Of a stretch of DNA of 64,000 nucleotides, positions 56,139 to 64,000 are shown piece after piece. The stretch spans positions 34,055 through 98,054 of the forward strand of contig NZ_SMUV01000059.1 of NCBI RefSeq assembly GCF_004358185.1. The letters are read 5' to 3'. Position 1 is the stretch's first letter. Each line of letters opens with the position of its first letter. A program made the translations under genes and the position numbers. This DNA is from Antarcticimicrobium luteum (GTDB taxonomy: Bacteria > Pseudomonadota > Alphaproteobacteria > Rhodobacterales > Rhodobacteraceae). The notes under the pieces are model-generated. The model saw only the letters and a program-made list of their open reading frames with translations, ran no database searches and was not told where the DNA came from.

Positions 56139-57314
56139 ATGAGCGACATCGTAATTCTGGATGGCGCGCGGACCGCCATCGGCACCTTTGGCGGCGCGCT
56201 GGCCGGCACCCCGCCGATCGATCTGGGCACCGTCGCCGCCAAGGCCGCGCTGGAGCGCTCCGGCGTCGAGGGGCCGCAGATCGGTCACGTGGTGTTCGGC
56301 CATGTCATCAACACCGAGCCGCGCGACATGTACCTGTCGCGGGTGGCCGCGATGCAGGCGGGCGTTCCCAGCGGAACGCCGGCGATGAACGTCAACCGCC
56401 TGTGCGGATCGGGCGCGCAGGCCATCGTTTCCGCGGTGCAGGCCCTGATGCTGGGCGATACGGAGTTTGCCTTGGCCGGCGGCGCCGAATGCATGTCGCG
56501 CAGCCCCTTCATCATGCCGCAGGCGCGTTGGGGCGCCAAGATGGGTGACGTGAAATCGCTCGACATGATGCTGGGCGCGCTGAGCTGCCCGTTCGGCACC
56601 GGCCATATGGGTGTCACCGCCGAGAACGTGGCCGAAGAGCATGACGTCAGCCGCGAAGCGCAGGACGCCTTCGCGCTGGAAAGCCAGATCCGCGCCGCCC
56701 GCGCGATCGAGGCCGGCTATTTCGAGCGCGAGATCGTGCCGGTCGAGGTCCGCGTCAAACGCGACATCGTCGAGTTCAAGGTGGACGAGCACCCCAAACA
56801 GACCACCGCAGAGGCGCTGGCCGGTCTGCGCCCGGTGTTCAAGAAGGACGGAACCGTCACCGCCGGCAACGCTTCGGGCATCAATGACGGCGGCGCGGCG
56901 GTGGTGCTGGCCACCGCCTCGGCGGCAGAGCATGCCGGGCTGAAGCCCAAGGCGCGCGTGCTGGGCTATGCCCATGCCGGGGTGCGGCCTGAGGTGATGG
57001 GCATCGGCCCGATCCCGGCAGTGCGGAACCTGTTGAAAAAGACCGGGCTTTCGGCTGGCGATTTCGACGTGATCGAGAGCAACGAGGCCTTTGCCGCCCA
57101 AGCGCTGGCGGTCAGCGACGAGCTGGGGTTCGATCCGGCCCGGGTGAACCCCAATGGCGGCGCCATCGCGCTGGGCCACCCTGTCGGCGCCACCGGCGCC
57201 CTGCTCACCGTCAAGGCGCTGTACGAGCTGGAGCGGACCGGCGGCTCCCGTGCGCTGATCACAATGTGCATCGGCGGCGGTCAGGGCATCGCGCTGGCGA
57301 TCGAGCGGATCTGA
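56139..57314 (+). CDS. Acetyl-CoA acetyltransferase / beta-ketothiolase
   Basis: Thiolase, 391 aa, that joins two acetyl-CoA or cleaves 3-ketoacyl-CoA. Active-site residues are the nucleophile Cys in NVNRLCGSGAQA, the His in NGGAIALGHPVGATGA and the second Cys in MCIGGGQGIAL. It resembles BktB-type enzymes of polyhydroxyalkanoate or fatty-acid metabolism. ATG 56139 follows GGGAGAAAG. It is divergent from the XRE-cupin gene, and one TTCCGT-like element lies 70 bases upstream. Kbl supplies acetyl-CoA nearby, which is suggestive only. Confidence 0.93.
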   Translation: MSDIVILDGARTAIGTFGGALAGTPPIDLGTVAAKAALERSGVEGPQIGHVVFGHVINTEPRDMYLSRVAAMQAGVPSGTPAMNVNRLCGSGAQAIVSAVQALMLGDTEFALAGGAECMSRSPFIMPQARWGAKMGDVKSLDMMLGALSCPFGTGHMGVTAENVAEEHDVSREAQDAFALESQIRAARAIEAGYFEREIVPVEVRVKRDIVEFKVDEHPKQTTAEALAGLRPVFKKDGTVTAGNASGINDGGAAVVLATASAAEHAGLKPKARVLGYAHAGVRPEVMGIGPIPAVRNLLKKTGLSAGDFDVIESNEAFAAQALAVSDELGFDPARVNPNGGAIALGHPVGATGALLTVKALYELERTGGSRALITMCIGGGQGIALAIERI

Positions 57315-57352
57315 TCCGCTCGCGGCCCTTTGGGGCCAGAAACGGAACCGGG

Positions 57353-57382
57353 CGCGGCGCTGAACAGGCGCCGCGTCCTTTG
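57353..57382. terminator. Hairpin between thiolase and ubiB genes
   Basis: CGCGGCGC (57353-57360) pairs with GCGCCGCG (57368-57375) around a 7-base loop, followed by TCCTTTGCTT. The T-tract is interrupted. It lies between converging genes. Confidence 0.5.
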
Positions 57383-57396
57383 CTTCGGGCGCGGAC

Positions 57397-58932
57397 TCAG
57401 CCCAGCAGAAGCATCGCCGCCACCGCGGCCGCGGCGCCGAGGGCCAGGCCGAGCAGGCCGGCGGCGATCACCGGGGCGGGGCTGCGTTTTGGCCGTTGTG
57501 TGCCCTCATGCGTCTGGGCGATCAGCGCCGATTCCACCAGCCCGGGCAGGCGCGGGCCAAAGCGGCCCATCACCCGCGCGGTCTTGACCAGGTCGGACAG
57601 CATCGCGCGCGGCCCGATGGACTGCTTGATGTAGTCGCCGACAACGGGCTTGGCGACCTCCCATATGTTCATATGCGGATTGAGCGAGCGCGCGACCCCC
57701 TCGACCACGACCATGGTGCGCTGCAGCAGGATCAGCTCGGTCCGCGTCTCCATGCCGAAGCGTTCGGTCACCTCGAAGAGATAGGACAGCAGCCGCCCCA
57801 TGGAGATATGCGAGGCGTCCATGCCGAAGATCGGCTCACCCACCGCGCGCAGCGCGCGCGCGAATTCATCCACGTCGCGGTCGGCGGGCACATAGCCAGC
57901 CTCGAAATGCACCTCGGCGACGCGTTTGTAGTCGCGCTGGATGAAGCCAAAGAGGATCTCGGCATAGACCCGGCGGGTGTATTCGTCGATATGGCCCATG
58001 ATGCCGAAGTCATAGGCGATGATATCGCCATTGGCCGCGACCTTGAGATTGCCCTGATGCATGTCGGCGTGAAAAAAGCCGTCGCGCAGCGCGTGTTTCA
58101 GGAACAGTTGCAGCACCCGCTCGGCCAGTTCCGCCCGGTCGATGCCGGCGGCGTCGATGGCGTCGTTGTCACCCAGCGACACGCCGTCGGCCCAGCCCAG
58201 CGTCATCACCCGCCGCGCCGAGAGGTTCCACAGGATCGGCGGCAGACGAAAGCCCTCGTCATCGCCGGTATTGGCGGCGAATTCCGAGGCGGCGGAACTT
58301 TCCAGCCGCAAATCCAGCTCGCCGCGCACGACGCCGTCGAAATGGGTGATCACATCCATCGGCCGCAACCGCCGCGCGCCGGGCGCGAACAGCTCGACGA
58401 TTCGGGCAGCGAAATAAAAGGCATCGATGTCGCGGCGGAAGGCGCGTTCGATGCCGGGGCGCAGCACCTTGACCGCGACATCCTGCCCGGTGTCGGCCAG
58501 CCGTGCCCGGTGCACCTGCGCGATCGATGCGGCCGCGATCGGTTCTGAGAATTCCGAGAACAGCTCCTCCACCGACAGACCCAGCTCGCGCTGGATCTCG
58601 GCCCTGGCCTCGTCGCGGGAAAACGGCGGCAGTTTGTCCTGCAGCACACGCAGCTGTTGCGCCAGATCGCCGCCCACCACGTCGGGCCGGGTCGAGAGCA
58701 CCTGACCGAACTTGATATAGGCCGGGCCGAGCGCGGTCAGCGCCCGGGTCGCCGGCGGCATCGACGGATCGCCGCGATAGCCAAGCCACATGAAGGGTTT
58801 GCCCAGGCCATGGGCCAGCAGGCGCAGCGCACGCGGCGCCTCGAAGGCATCGAGCACCACGCCCATCGCGCCGGTCCGCTCCAGCGTGGCGCCGGTGCGG
58901 ATCAGCCGCCAGATGTTATGCGGACCCCTCAC
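57397..58932 (-). CDS. ubiB: UbiB, ubiquinone biosynthesis kinase-like protein
   Basis: Atypical protein-kinase-like ATPase needed for ubiquinone synthesis, 511 aa. The UbiB hallmark KxGQ is in [17 protein letters not shown]. The nucleotide-site part includes [22 protein letters not shown], and the metal/catalytic region has [11 protein letters not shown] and [12 protein letters not shown]. Two hydrophobic segments end the protein ([21 protein letters not shown]), giving membrane attachment. Its start overlaps the ubiE stop by 4 bases, so ubiE-ubiB is one operon. Confidence 0.95.
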   Translation of the reverse strand: MRGPHNIWRLIRTGATLERTGAMGVVLDAFEAPRALRLLAHGLGKPFMWLGYRGDPSMPPATRALTALGPAYIKFGQVLSTRPDVVGGDLAQQLRVLQDKLPPFSRDEARAEIQRELGLSVEELFSEFSEPIAAASIAQVHRARLADTGQDVAVKVLRPGIERAFRRDIDAFYFAARIVELFAPGARRLRPMDVITHFDGVVRGELDLRLESSAASEFAANTGDDEGFRLPPILWNLSARRVMTLGWADGVSLGDNDAIDAAGIDRAELAERVLQLFLKHALRDGFFHADMHQGNLKVAANGDIIAYDFGIMGHIDEYTRRVYAEILFGFIQRDYKRVAEVHFEAGYVPADRDVDEFARALRAVGEPIFGMDASHISMGRLLSYLFEVTERFGMETRTELILLQRTMVVVEGVARSLNPHMNIWEVAKPVVGDYIKQSIGPRAMLSDLVKTARVMGRFGPRLPGLVESALIAQTHEGTQRPKRSPAPVIAAGLLGLALGAAAAVAAMLLLG

Positions 58933-59681
58933 AGTTTCCAGCCCGAATGCAGCGCCGCGATGCCCATCGACAGGTTGCGGTATTTCGCATTGTCGAAACC
59001 GGCGGCGCGGATCATCGCCAGAAAGGTTTCCTGATCGGGAAACTTGCGGATCGATTCGACCAGGTACTGGTAACTGTCGTGATCCCCCGCGATCAGTTTG
59101 CCCATGCGCGGGATCACGTTGAAGCTGTAGAGGTCATAAAGCTTCTGCATCCCCGGATTGGGCAGCTGGCTGAACTCCAGCACCATCAGACGGCCGCCGG
59201 GTTTCAGCACGCGGTAGGCCTCAGCCAGCGCATCGGCCGGGCGGGTCACGTTGCGGATGCCGAAGCTGATCGTATAGACATCAAAGGTGTTGTCGTCGAA
59301 GGGCAGCGCCATGGCGTCGCCCACCACCCAGTCGAGGCTGCCCTCCATCTGCGCCGCTTCGGCCCGCTTGCGCCCTTCGACCAGCATCGGTTCGGTCAGG
59401 TCCAGCACGGTGGCGTGGCCGTGACCCGCGCGCTTGAGGAACCGGAACGAAATATCGCCGGTGCCGCCGGCCACGTCCAGCAGGCTCTGCCCCGGGCGCG
59501 GCGCCAGCCAGTCCATCATCGCGTCTTTCCAGACCCGGTGGATGCCCATGCTCATGACATCGTTCATGATGTCGTATTTCGACGCCACCGAATTGAACAC
59601 GCCCTGCACCCGCCCGGCCTTCTCTGCCTCGGGCACCGTCTGAAATCCGAAATGGGTGGTCTTGTCCGTCTGGTCTGCCAT
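58929..59681 (-). CDS. ubiE: Demethylubiquinone/demethylmenaquinone methyltransferase
   Basis: SAM-dependent C-methyltransferase of ubiquinone synthesis, 250 aa. The SAM motif is [16 protein letters not shown]. The UbiE-specific stretches [18 protein letters not shown] and [28 protein letters not shown] are present, as is [16 protein letters not shown]. It starts the ubiE-ubiB operon and is divergent from mutM, 87 bases away. This ubi pair beside mutM is a common alphaproteobacterial arrangement near dnaA. Confidence 0.97.
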   Translation of the reverse strand: MADQTDKTTHFGFQTVPEAEKAGRVQGVFNSVASKYDIMNDVMSMGIHRVWKDAMMDWLAPRPGQSLLDVAGGTGDISFRFLKRAGHGHATVLDLTEPMLVEGRKRAEAAQMEGSLDWVVGDAMALPFDDNTFDVYTISFGIRNVTRPADALAEAYRVLKPGGRLMVLEFSQLPNPGMQKLYDLYSFNVIPRMGKLIAGDHDSYQYLVESIRKFPDQETFLAMIRAAGFDNAKYRNLSMGIAALHSGWKL

Positions 59682-59768
59682 GGGGTCTTGCCGTTCCTTG
59701 CGATCCGCCCTTGTTATAGGGCCCTATGGGGCAGGCACAATGCGGCCCGGCGATCGAGGAGGGGCAAG

Positions 59769-60620
59769 ATGCCCGAATTGCCCGAGGTTGAGACAGTGCG
59801 TCGCGGCCTGGCCCCGGTGATGGAGGGGCAGGTGATGGAGCGGGTCGAGGTGAACCGCCCCGATCTGCGCTGGCCGTTCCCGGACCGGATGGCCGCGCGG
59901 CTGACCGGGCGCCGCGTGCTTCAGCTGCGCCGGCGGTCGAAATACCTGCTCGCCGATCTCGATTCGGGCGAGACGCTGCTGGTGCACCTCGGCATGTCGG
60001 GGCGGATGACCGTTTCCGGCGATCCGCTGGGGCGGTTCGTGCACGACCATCCGGCGCGCGAGAAACACGATCACGTGGTCTTTCACATGGACAGCGGCGC
60101 GCGGGTGACGTTCAACGACCCGCGCCGTTTTGGCGCGATGGACCTGATGGAGACGGCGGCGGCGGATCGGCACAGGCTGCTCGCTGTTCTCGGGCCGGAG
60201 CCGCTGGGCAACGATTTCAACGAGGCCTATCTGATCGCGGCGCTGGCGGGGAAGAACACGCCGGTAAAATCGGCGCTGCTGGATCAGGGAATCGTCGCCG
60301 GACTTGGCAACATCTATGTCTGCGAGGCGCTTTTTCGCAGCGGCATCTCGCCCCTGCGCAAGGCGGGGCAGATCGCCGCGCCCCGGATCGCGGCCCTGGT
60401 GCCCGCGATTCGCGACGTGTTGCAGCGCGCCATCGCGGCGGGCGGATCCTCGCTCAGGGATTTTCGCCAAGCCGATGGAGAGCTTGGATATTTTCAGCAT
60501 TCCTTCGACGTCTACGGGCGCGAGGGCGAGCCCTGCCGCACCCCCGGCTGCACCCGGTCCATCCAGCGCAAGGTGCAGTCCGGCCGCTCGACCTTCTATT
60601 GCCCGGCCTGCCAAAGATAG
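59769..60620 (+). CDS. mutM: Formamidopyrimidine-DNA glycosylase
   Basis: Base-excision-repair enzyme that removes 8-oxoguanine and opens the backbone; 283 aa. The catalytic N-terminus is [14 protein letters not shown] (Pro2, Glu3). VHLGMSGRM and the Lys in the helix-two-turn-helix region ([18 protein letters not shown]) are present. The C-terminal zinc finger has four cysteines (CRTPGC and CPAC). The ATG at 59769 is fixed by the need for Pro at position 2. Confidence 0.97.
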   Translation: MPELPEVETVRRGLAPVMEGQVMERVEVNRPDLRWPFPDRMAARLTGRRVLQLRRRSKYLLADLDSGETLLVHLGMSGRMTVSGDPLGRFVHDHPAREKHDHVVFHMDSGARVTFNDPRRFGAMDLMETAAADRHRLLAVLGPEPLGNDFNEAYLIAALAGKNTPVKSALLDQGIVAGLGNIYVCEALFRSGISPLRKAGQIAAPRIAALVPAIRDVLQRAIAAGGSSLRDFRQADGELGYFQHSFDVYGREGEPCRTPGCTRSIQRKVQSGRSTFYCPACQR

Positions 60621-60685
60621 CTTGAACCGCTGCGCGCGCGTGGTAAGGAATCGCACCTGACCGAAACAATCGAAAGCGAATGCCC

Positions 60686-61462
60686 ATGGCCTTCGAGACG
60701 ATCAACGTCGAAGTGGACGACCACGTCGCCCTAATCAAGCTGAACCGCCCCGAGGCCCTGAACGCGCTGAACACCCAGCTTCTGGGCGAGCTGTGTGAGG
60801 CGCTGGAGGAGGCGGACGCCAACGACAAGGTGCGCTGCGTCGTCATCACCGGGTCGGAAAAGGCATTCGCCGCCGGCGCCGACATCAAGGAGATGTCGGA
60901 GAAAAGCTTTGTCGATGTGTTCACCGAGAACCTGTTCGCCAATGCGATCGACTGCATCGCCGGCATCCGCAAGCCGATCATCGCCGCGGTGGCGGGCTAT
61001 GCGCTGGGCGGCGGTTGCGAGGTGGCGATGGCCTGCGATTTCATCATCGCCGCCGACACCGCCAAGTTCGGCCAGCCCGAGATCAACCTGGGTGTCATCG
61101 CCGGCATGGGCGGAACCCAGCGCCTGACCCGCGCTGTGGGCAAGTCCAAGGCGATGGACATGAACCTGACCGGGCGCTTCATGGATGCCGAAGAGGCCGA
61201 GCGCGCCGGGCTGGTCAGCCGCGTGGTCCCGGCCAAGAAGCTGCTGGAAGAGGCGATGGGCGCGGCCCAGAAGATCGCCGAGAAATCCATGCCCTCAACC
61301 CTCGCCGCGAAAGAGGCGGTGAACCGCAGCTATGAGGTGACCCTCGCCGAGGGTCTGCTGTTCGAACGCCGCGTGTTCCACTCGATGTTCGCCACCGAGG
61401 ACCAGAAGGAGGGCATGGGCGCCTTTCTTGAAAAGCGACAGCCGCAGTTCCGCGACAAGTGA
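60686..61462 (+). CDS. Enoyl-CoA hydratase
   Basis: Crotonase-family enzyme, 258 aa, hydrating trans-2-enoyl-CoA in fatty-acid oxidation. The oxyanion loops are [10 protein letters not shown] and [16 protein letters not shown], with catalytic glutamates in GGGCEVA and [20 protein letters not shown] chose ATG 60686 ([16 protein letters not shown]), which fits the family; an ATG two codons earlier has a slightly better purine stretch. It follows mutM after 65 bases. Terminator hairpins follow. Confidence 0.94.
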   Translation: MAFETINVEVDDHVALIKLNRPEALNALNTQLLGELCEALEEADANDKVRCVVITGSEKAFAAGADIKEMSEKSFVDVFTENLFANAIDCIAGIRKPIIAAVAGYALGGGCEVAMACDFIIAADTAKFGQPEINLGVIAGMGGTQRLTRAVGKSKAMDMNLTGRFMDAEEAERAGLVSRVVPAKKLLEEAMGAAQKIAEKSMPSTLAAKEAVNRSYEVTLAEGLLFERRVFHSMFATEDQKEGMGAFLEKRQPQFRDK

Positions 61463-61494
61463 CGGCGGCGCCATTGGCATAGCCGTCTTTGCAC

Positions 61495-61530
61495 CGAAGG
61501 GCGTCTCGCAGCGGGGCGCCCTTCGCTCTT
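61495..61530 (+). terminator. Terminator after the enoyl-CoA hydratase gene
   Basis: CGAAGGGCG (61495-61503) pairs with CGCCCTTCG (61517-61525), then CTCTTT. A weaker hairpin GACGGC/GCCGTC with TTT lies immediately after the stop at 61461-61490. Confidence 0.75.
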
Positions 61531-61718
61531 TCCGGCGGGGTGCACATTTTCCGGTTGGCAAATCCTGTCAATTTGGGTAGTCAGCGCCGCTATACATGCG
61601 CGTGCGGCCCGCTCAGGCCAGAATCACATCCCCGACCAGGAATTGGGGGGATGTCGGGGCTGGGTCCGGCTGTGCGCATTTCAAGACGTAAACCGAACCC
61701 GAAAGAGGTCAGACCGAC

Positions 61719-61982
61719 ATGGCAAATTCGCCCCAGGCCAAGAAGCGCGCCCGCCACAACGAAAGCCGCTTTGCCATCAACAAAGCGCGCCGGTCGCGCA
61801 TCCGCACCTATCTGCGCAAAGTCGAAGAGGCCATCGCCTCCGGCGACAAGGACACCGCTCAGGCCGCCCTGCGCGCTGCTCAGCCCGAACTGATGCGCGG
61901 CGTCACCAAGGGCGTGTTCCACAAGAACACCGCTGCCCGGAAAATGTCCCGTCTGTCGTCCCGCGTCAAAGCGCTGGGCTAA
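61719..61982 (+). CDS. rpsT: 30S ribosomal protein S20
   Basis: 87-aa basic ribosomal protein that binds the 5' domain of 16S rRNA. The family start [15 protein letters not shown] and the core [16 protein letters not shown] and [21 protein letters not shown] are plain. ATG 61719 follows AAAGAGG. A TATACA box at 61591 may be part of its promoter. A strong terminator separates it from dnaA, an order common in this group. Confidence 0.97.
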   Translation: MANSPQAKKRARHNESRFAINKARRSRIRTYLRKVEEAIASGDKDTAQAALRAAQPELMRGVTKGVFHKNTAARKMSRLSSRVKALG

Positions 61983-62525
61983 GGCGAGAGCGCGACAACC
62001 TAAAATTGTTTCGTGAGAAGGCGTTGCGCATCGCAGCGCCTTTTTTCGTGTCAATTGGGCCTGTGACATATTCCGCAGGTGCGAGAGATTCTTTGTCGTG
62101 AAAGCCCGAGTCAACATCATAGTTTCGTTGCCGCTCTGCTCCGGCTCTTGCTATCCCTAGTCTTGCGATTCACTCGCTTGGGGGGACAGGCGGCTTTCGG
62201 ATCGGACCGACGGGCATCGGGACGAAACCGGGGGCAAATCCGGACGGAATGGTTATGCCATTCCCTTTGGTCTGCTGTGTGCCAGCTGCTCTGCTGCACG
62301 GCCCTGTCATGACAATGAGTGCATAGCGGCGCTGAGGCGTGCTCCGTCTCATTTTACGGTTGTTTGGTTCCCGTTCTGCGCGCTGCGATGTCACCCCGTC
62401 AGGGGGGACGCCTGTCGGATGGGCGGCAGGCGCACGACGGTCCTGTGACGTGAATTCCACCGGGATAACCCGGTCAATGATAGAAACAGGCTGCAAGGCC
62501 GTGGATACGGGATGTGAGGCGCCGG
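61983..62525. other. rpsT-dnaA intergenic region
   Basis: 543 bases. It holds the rpsT terminator (62018-62046) and three GANTC methylation-type sites at 62087, 62108 and 62167. One partial DnaA-box-like sequence (GTGGATAC, near 62501) lies just before dnaA. There is no AT-rich unwinding tract or cluster of full DnaA boxes, so I do not call an origin here. No gene is supported inside it. Confidence 0.55.
62018..62046 (+). terminator. Rho-independent terminator of rpsT
   Basis: 11-bp stem (62018-62028 with 62032-62042, one G-T pair) around a 3-base loop, with six Ts at 62041-62046. Confidence 0.93.
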
Positions 62526-63941
62526 ATGACGCAAGAGAAATGGGGACAGCTCAGACAACGGCTTCTGAAGACGGTGGGTCAGAATAACTACAGAACCTGG
62601 ATCGAACCGCTGGAATTCGCGGATCTTCAGGATGGGGTCGCGGTCTTTCATGTGCCGACCATCTTCATGGGCAACTATGTGAATCAGAATTTTTCGGATC
62701 TGATTCTGTACGAGCTGGCCTCGTCCGGAGAATCGGTGCAGCGGCTGTCTTTCCAGGTCGCCGCGAATTCACCCGCACGGCCGGTGCGCGAGCTTGCCGC
62801 CGCCTCCGTCACGACCGGCAAGAAAGCCGGCGCGACGAAAGCGCCGCAAAACCCGGTTTCGGTTGCCGCCACCGATGATTCCAACGGTCTGGCCGAGGCG
62901 CTTCAGGCGGCGCCGCTCGACCCGCGTTTCACCTTTGAGACCTTCGTCGTCGGCAAGCCCAACGAACTGGCGCACGCCGCCGCCCGCCGAGTCAGCGACG
63001 GCGGCCCGGTCACCTTCAATCCGCTGGTGCTCTATGGCGGCGTCGGCCTCGGCAAGACTCACCTGATGCACGCCATCGCCTGGGAGCTGCGCGCCAAGCA
63101 CCCCGAGCTGAACGTGCTCTACCTGTCGGCGGAACAGTTCATGTACCGCTTTGTGCAGGCGCTGCGCGAGCGCAAGATGATGGATTTCAAGCATCTGTTC
63201 CGCTCGGTCGACGTGCTGATGGTGGATGACGTCCAGTTCATTGCCGGCAAGGATTCCACCCAAGAGGAGTTTTTCCACACCTTCAACGCGCTGGTGGATC
63301 AGAACAAGCAGATCATCATCTCGGCCGATCGCGCCCCGGGCGAGATCAAGGATCTGGAGGACCGGGTCCGGTCGCGCCTGCAATGCGGACTGGTGGTCGA
63401 CCTTCACCCGACCGATTACGAACTGCGTCTGGGCATCCTGCAAAGCAAGCTGCAGCAATACCGCGGCGCCTATCCGGATCTGCAGATCGCCGACGGGGTG
63501 CTGGAATTCCTCGCCCATCGGATCAGCACCAATGTCCGCGTCCTCGAGGGGGCGCTGACCCGGCTGTTTGCCTTCGCCTCGCTGGTCGGGCGCGAGATCG
63601 ACATGGAGCTGACCCAGGATTGTCTGGCCGACGTGCTGCGCGCCTCCGAGCGCAAGATTTCCATCGAGGAGATCCAGCGCAAGGTGTCGGATTACTACAA
63701 CATCCGCCTTTCGGACATCATCGGGCCCAAGCGGCTGCGCTCCTATGCCCGGCCGCGGCAGGTGGCGATGTACCTGTGCAAGCAGCTGACCAGCCGCTCT
63801 CTGCCCGAGATCGGCCGCCGCTTTGGCGGGCGCGATCACACCACAGTGATGCATGGCGTGCGCCGCATTCAGGAGTTGAAGGTGACCGACGGGCAGATCG
63901 CCGAGGATGTGGAAATGCTGCGCCGCGCGCTCGAGGCGTGA
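62526..63941 (+). CDS. dnaA: Chromosomal replication initiator DnaA
   Basis: Replication initiator AAA+ protein, 471 aa. Domain I is at the N-terminus (WGQLRQRLLKTVGQNNYRTWIEP). A variable linker runs to about residue 125. Walker A is GGVGLGKTHLMHA and Walker B is VLMVDDVQF. The DNA-binding domain carries the DnaA signature GGRDHTTVMHGVRRI. ATG 62526 follows GAGG; a GTG four codons upstream is also open. It is the first gene after a 543-base gap with candidate methylation control sites. Confidence 0.98.
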   Translation: MTQEKWGQLRQRLLKTVGQNNYRTWIEPLEFADLQDGVAVFHVPTIFMGNYVNQNFSDLILYELASSGESVQRLSFQVAANSPARPVRELAAASVTTGKKAGATKAPQNPVSVAATDDSNGLAEALQAAPLDPRFTFETFVVGKPNELAHAAARRVSDGGPVTFNPLVLYGGVGLGKTHLMHAIAWELRAKHPELNVLYLSAEQFMYRFVQALRERKMMDFKHLFRSVDVLMVDDVQFIAGKDSTQEEFFHTFNALVDQNKQIIISADRAPGEIKDLEDRVRSRLQCGLVVDLHPTDYELRLGILQSKLQQYRGAYPDLQIADGVLEFLAHRISTNVRVLEGALTRLFAFASLVGREIDMELTQDCLADVLRASERKISIEEIQRKVSDYYNIRLSDIIGPKRLRSYARPRQVAMYLCKQLTSRSLPEIGRRFGGRDHTTVMHGVRRIQELKVTDGQIAEDVEMLRRALEA

Positions 63942-64000
63942 GGCCGCCGGGCGGCGGCGGGCCAGCCCGCGGCCGCCGCGGCGCGGCCCGTCCGCGCCGG

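Noticed and set aside
62079..62312. A 77-codon open frame between rpsT and dnaA
   Set aside because: No ribosome site and no family resemblance; composition like non-coding DNA.
61983..62525. Replication origin between rpsT and dnaA
   Set aside because: No cluster of full DnaA boxes and no AT-rich unwinding stretch; one partial box is not enough.
63942..64000. GC-rich inverted repeat after dnaA
   Set aside because: The window ends here, and a stretch so rich in G and C pairs with itself in many ways; no T-run is visible to call a terminator.

Overview
The window is a dense, high-GC stretch of alphaproteobacterial chromosome. Gene content and protein sequences point to the Rhodobacteraceae, in the wider Roseobacter group. 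Supporting signs are a petABC cytochrome bc1 operon, a petP-petR regulator pair, an alphaproteobacterial serC leader RNA in front of serC-serA, an rpsT-dnaA junction, and Hint- and RTX-type surface or secreted proteins. I found no rRNA, tRNA, insertion sequence, phage gene or CRISPR array.

Layout. 1-4000: glutathione transferase, a Lon-like protease and a stress-protein-like gene. 4100-6970: petABC with a strong terminator. 7200-12000: a lone HyuA-type hydantoinase, queG, an NAD-dependent epimerase-like protein and an ExoD protein. 12050-17350: a minus-strand run of isoprenoid and repair genes (dxs, ispA, xseB, a histone-deacetylase-like amidohydrolase) and the petP-petR pair. 17500-18380: ilvE. 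18500-26600: an ArgE-type deacetylase and a DoeA-like M24 protein, divergent from a four-gene polyamine/opine-type ABC importer whose two permeases both carry unusual extensions. 26900-32500: lytic transglycosylase, rnr, a DUF2064 protein and dapE. 32670-42700: a prokaryotic ionotropic-glutamate-receptor-like protein, a Hint-domain protein, dapD, gloA, a threonine-dehydratase-like enzyme, an RTX protein, a LOG-family protein, rlmN and an IalB-family protein. 42870-50590: asparaginase, a LysR/methyltransferase divergent pair, serB, an AI-2E-type membrane protein and serC-serA. 50670-57310: a tiny oxidase-like membrane protein, a metallophosphatase, a cysteine-synthase-like enzyme, the threonine-degrading kbl-tdh pair with an XRE-cupin regulator, and a thiolase. 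57400-64000: ubiB, ubiE, mutM, an enoyl-CoA hydratase, rpsT and dnaA.

Most of the window is housekeeping: respiration, ubiquinone and isoprenoids, serine, lysine and branched-chain amino acids, translation, and replication initiation. The accessory interest is concentrated in the following places. (1) At 18.5-26.6 kb a DoeA-like hydrolase, an ArgE-type deacetylase and an extended ABC importer could form an uptake and degradation module for ectoine or a related N-acyl diamino compound; this is inference. (2) At 32.7 kb is a glutamate-receptor-like protein whose pore lacks the potassium-channel filter. (3) At 53-56 kb Tdh has lost all four structural zinc cysteines, and a repeated TTCCGT element lies in front of kbl and of its likely regulator. 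(4) A serC leader hairpin holds the serC ribosome-binding site in its loop.

All calls come from reading the sequence and from memory of protein families. No database search was run.
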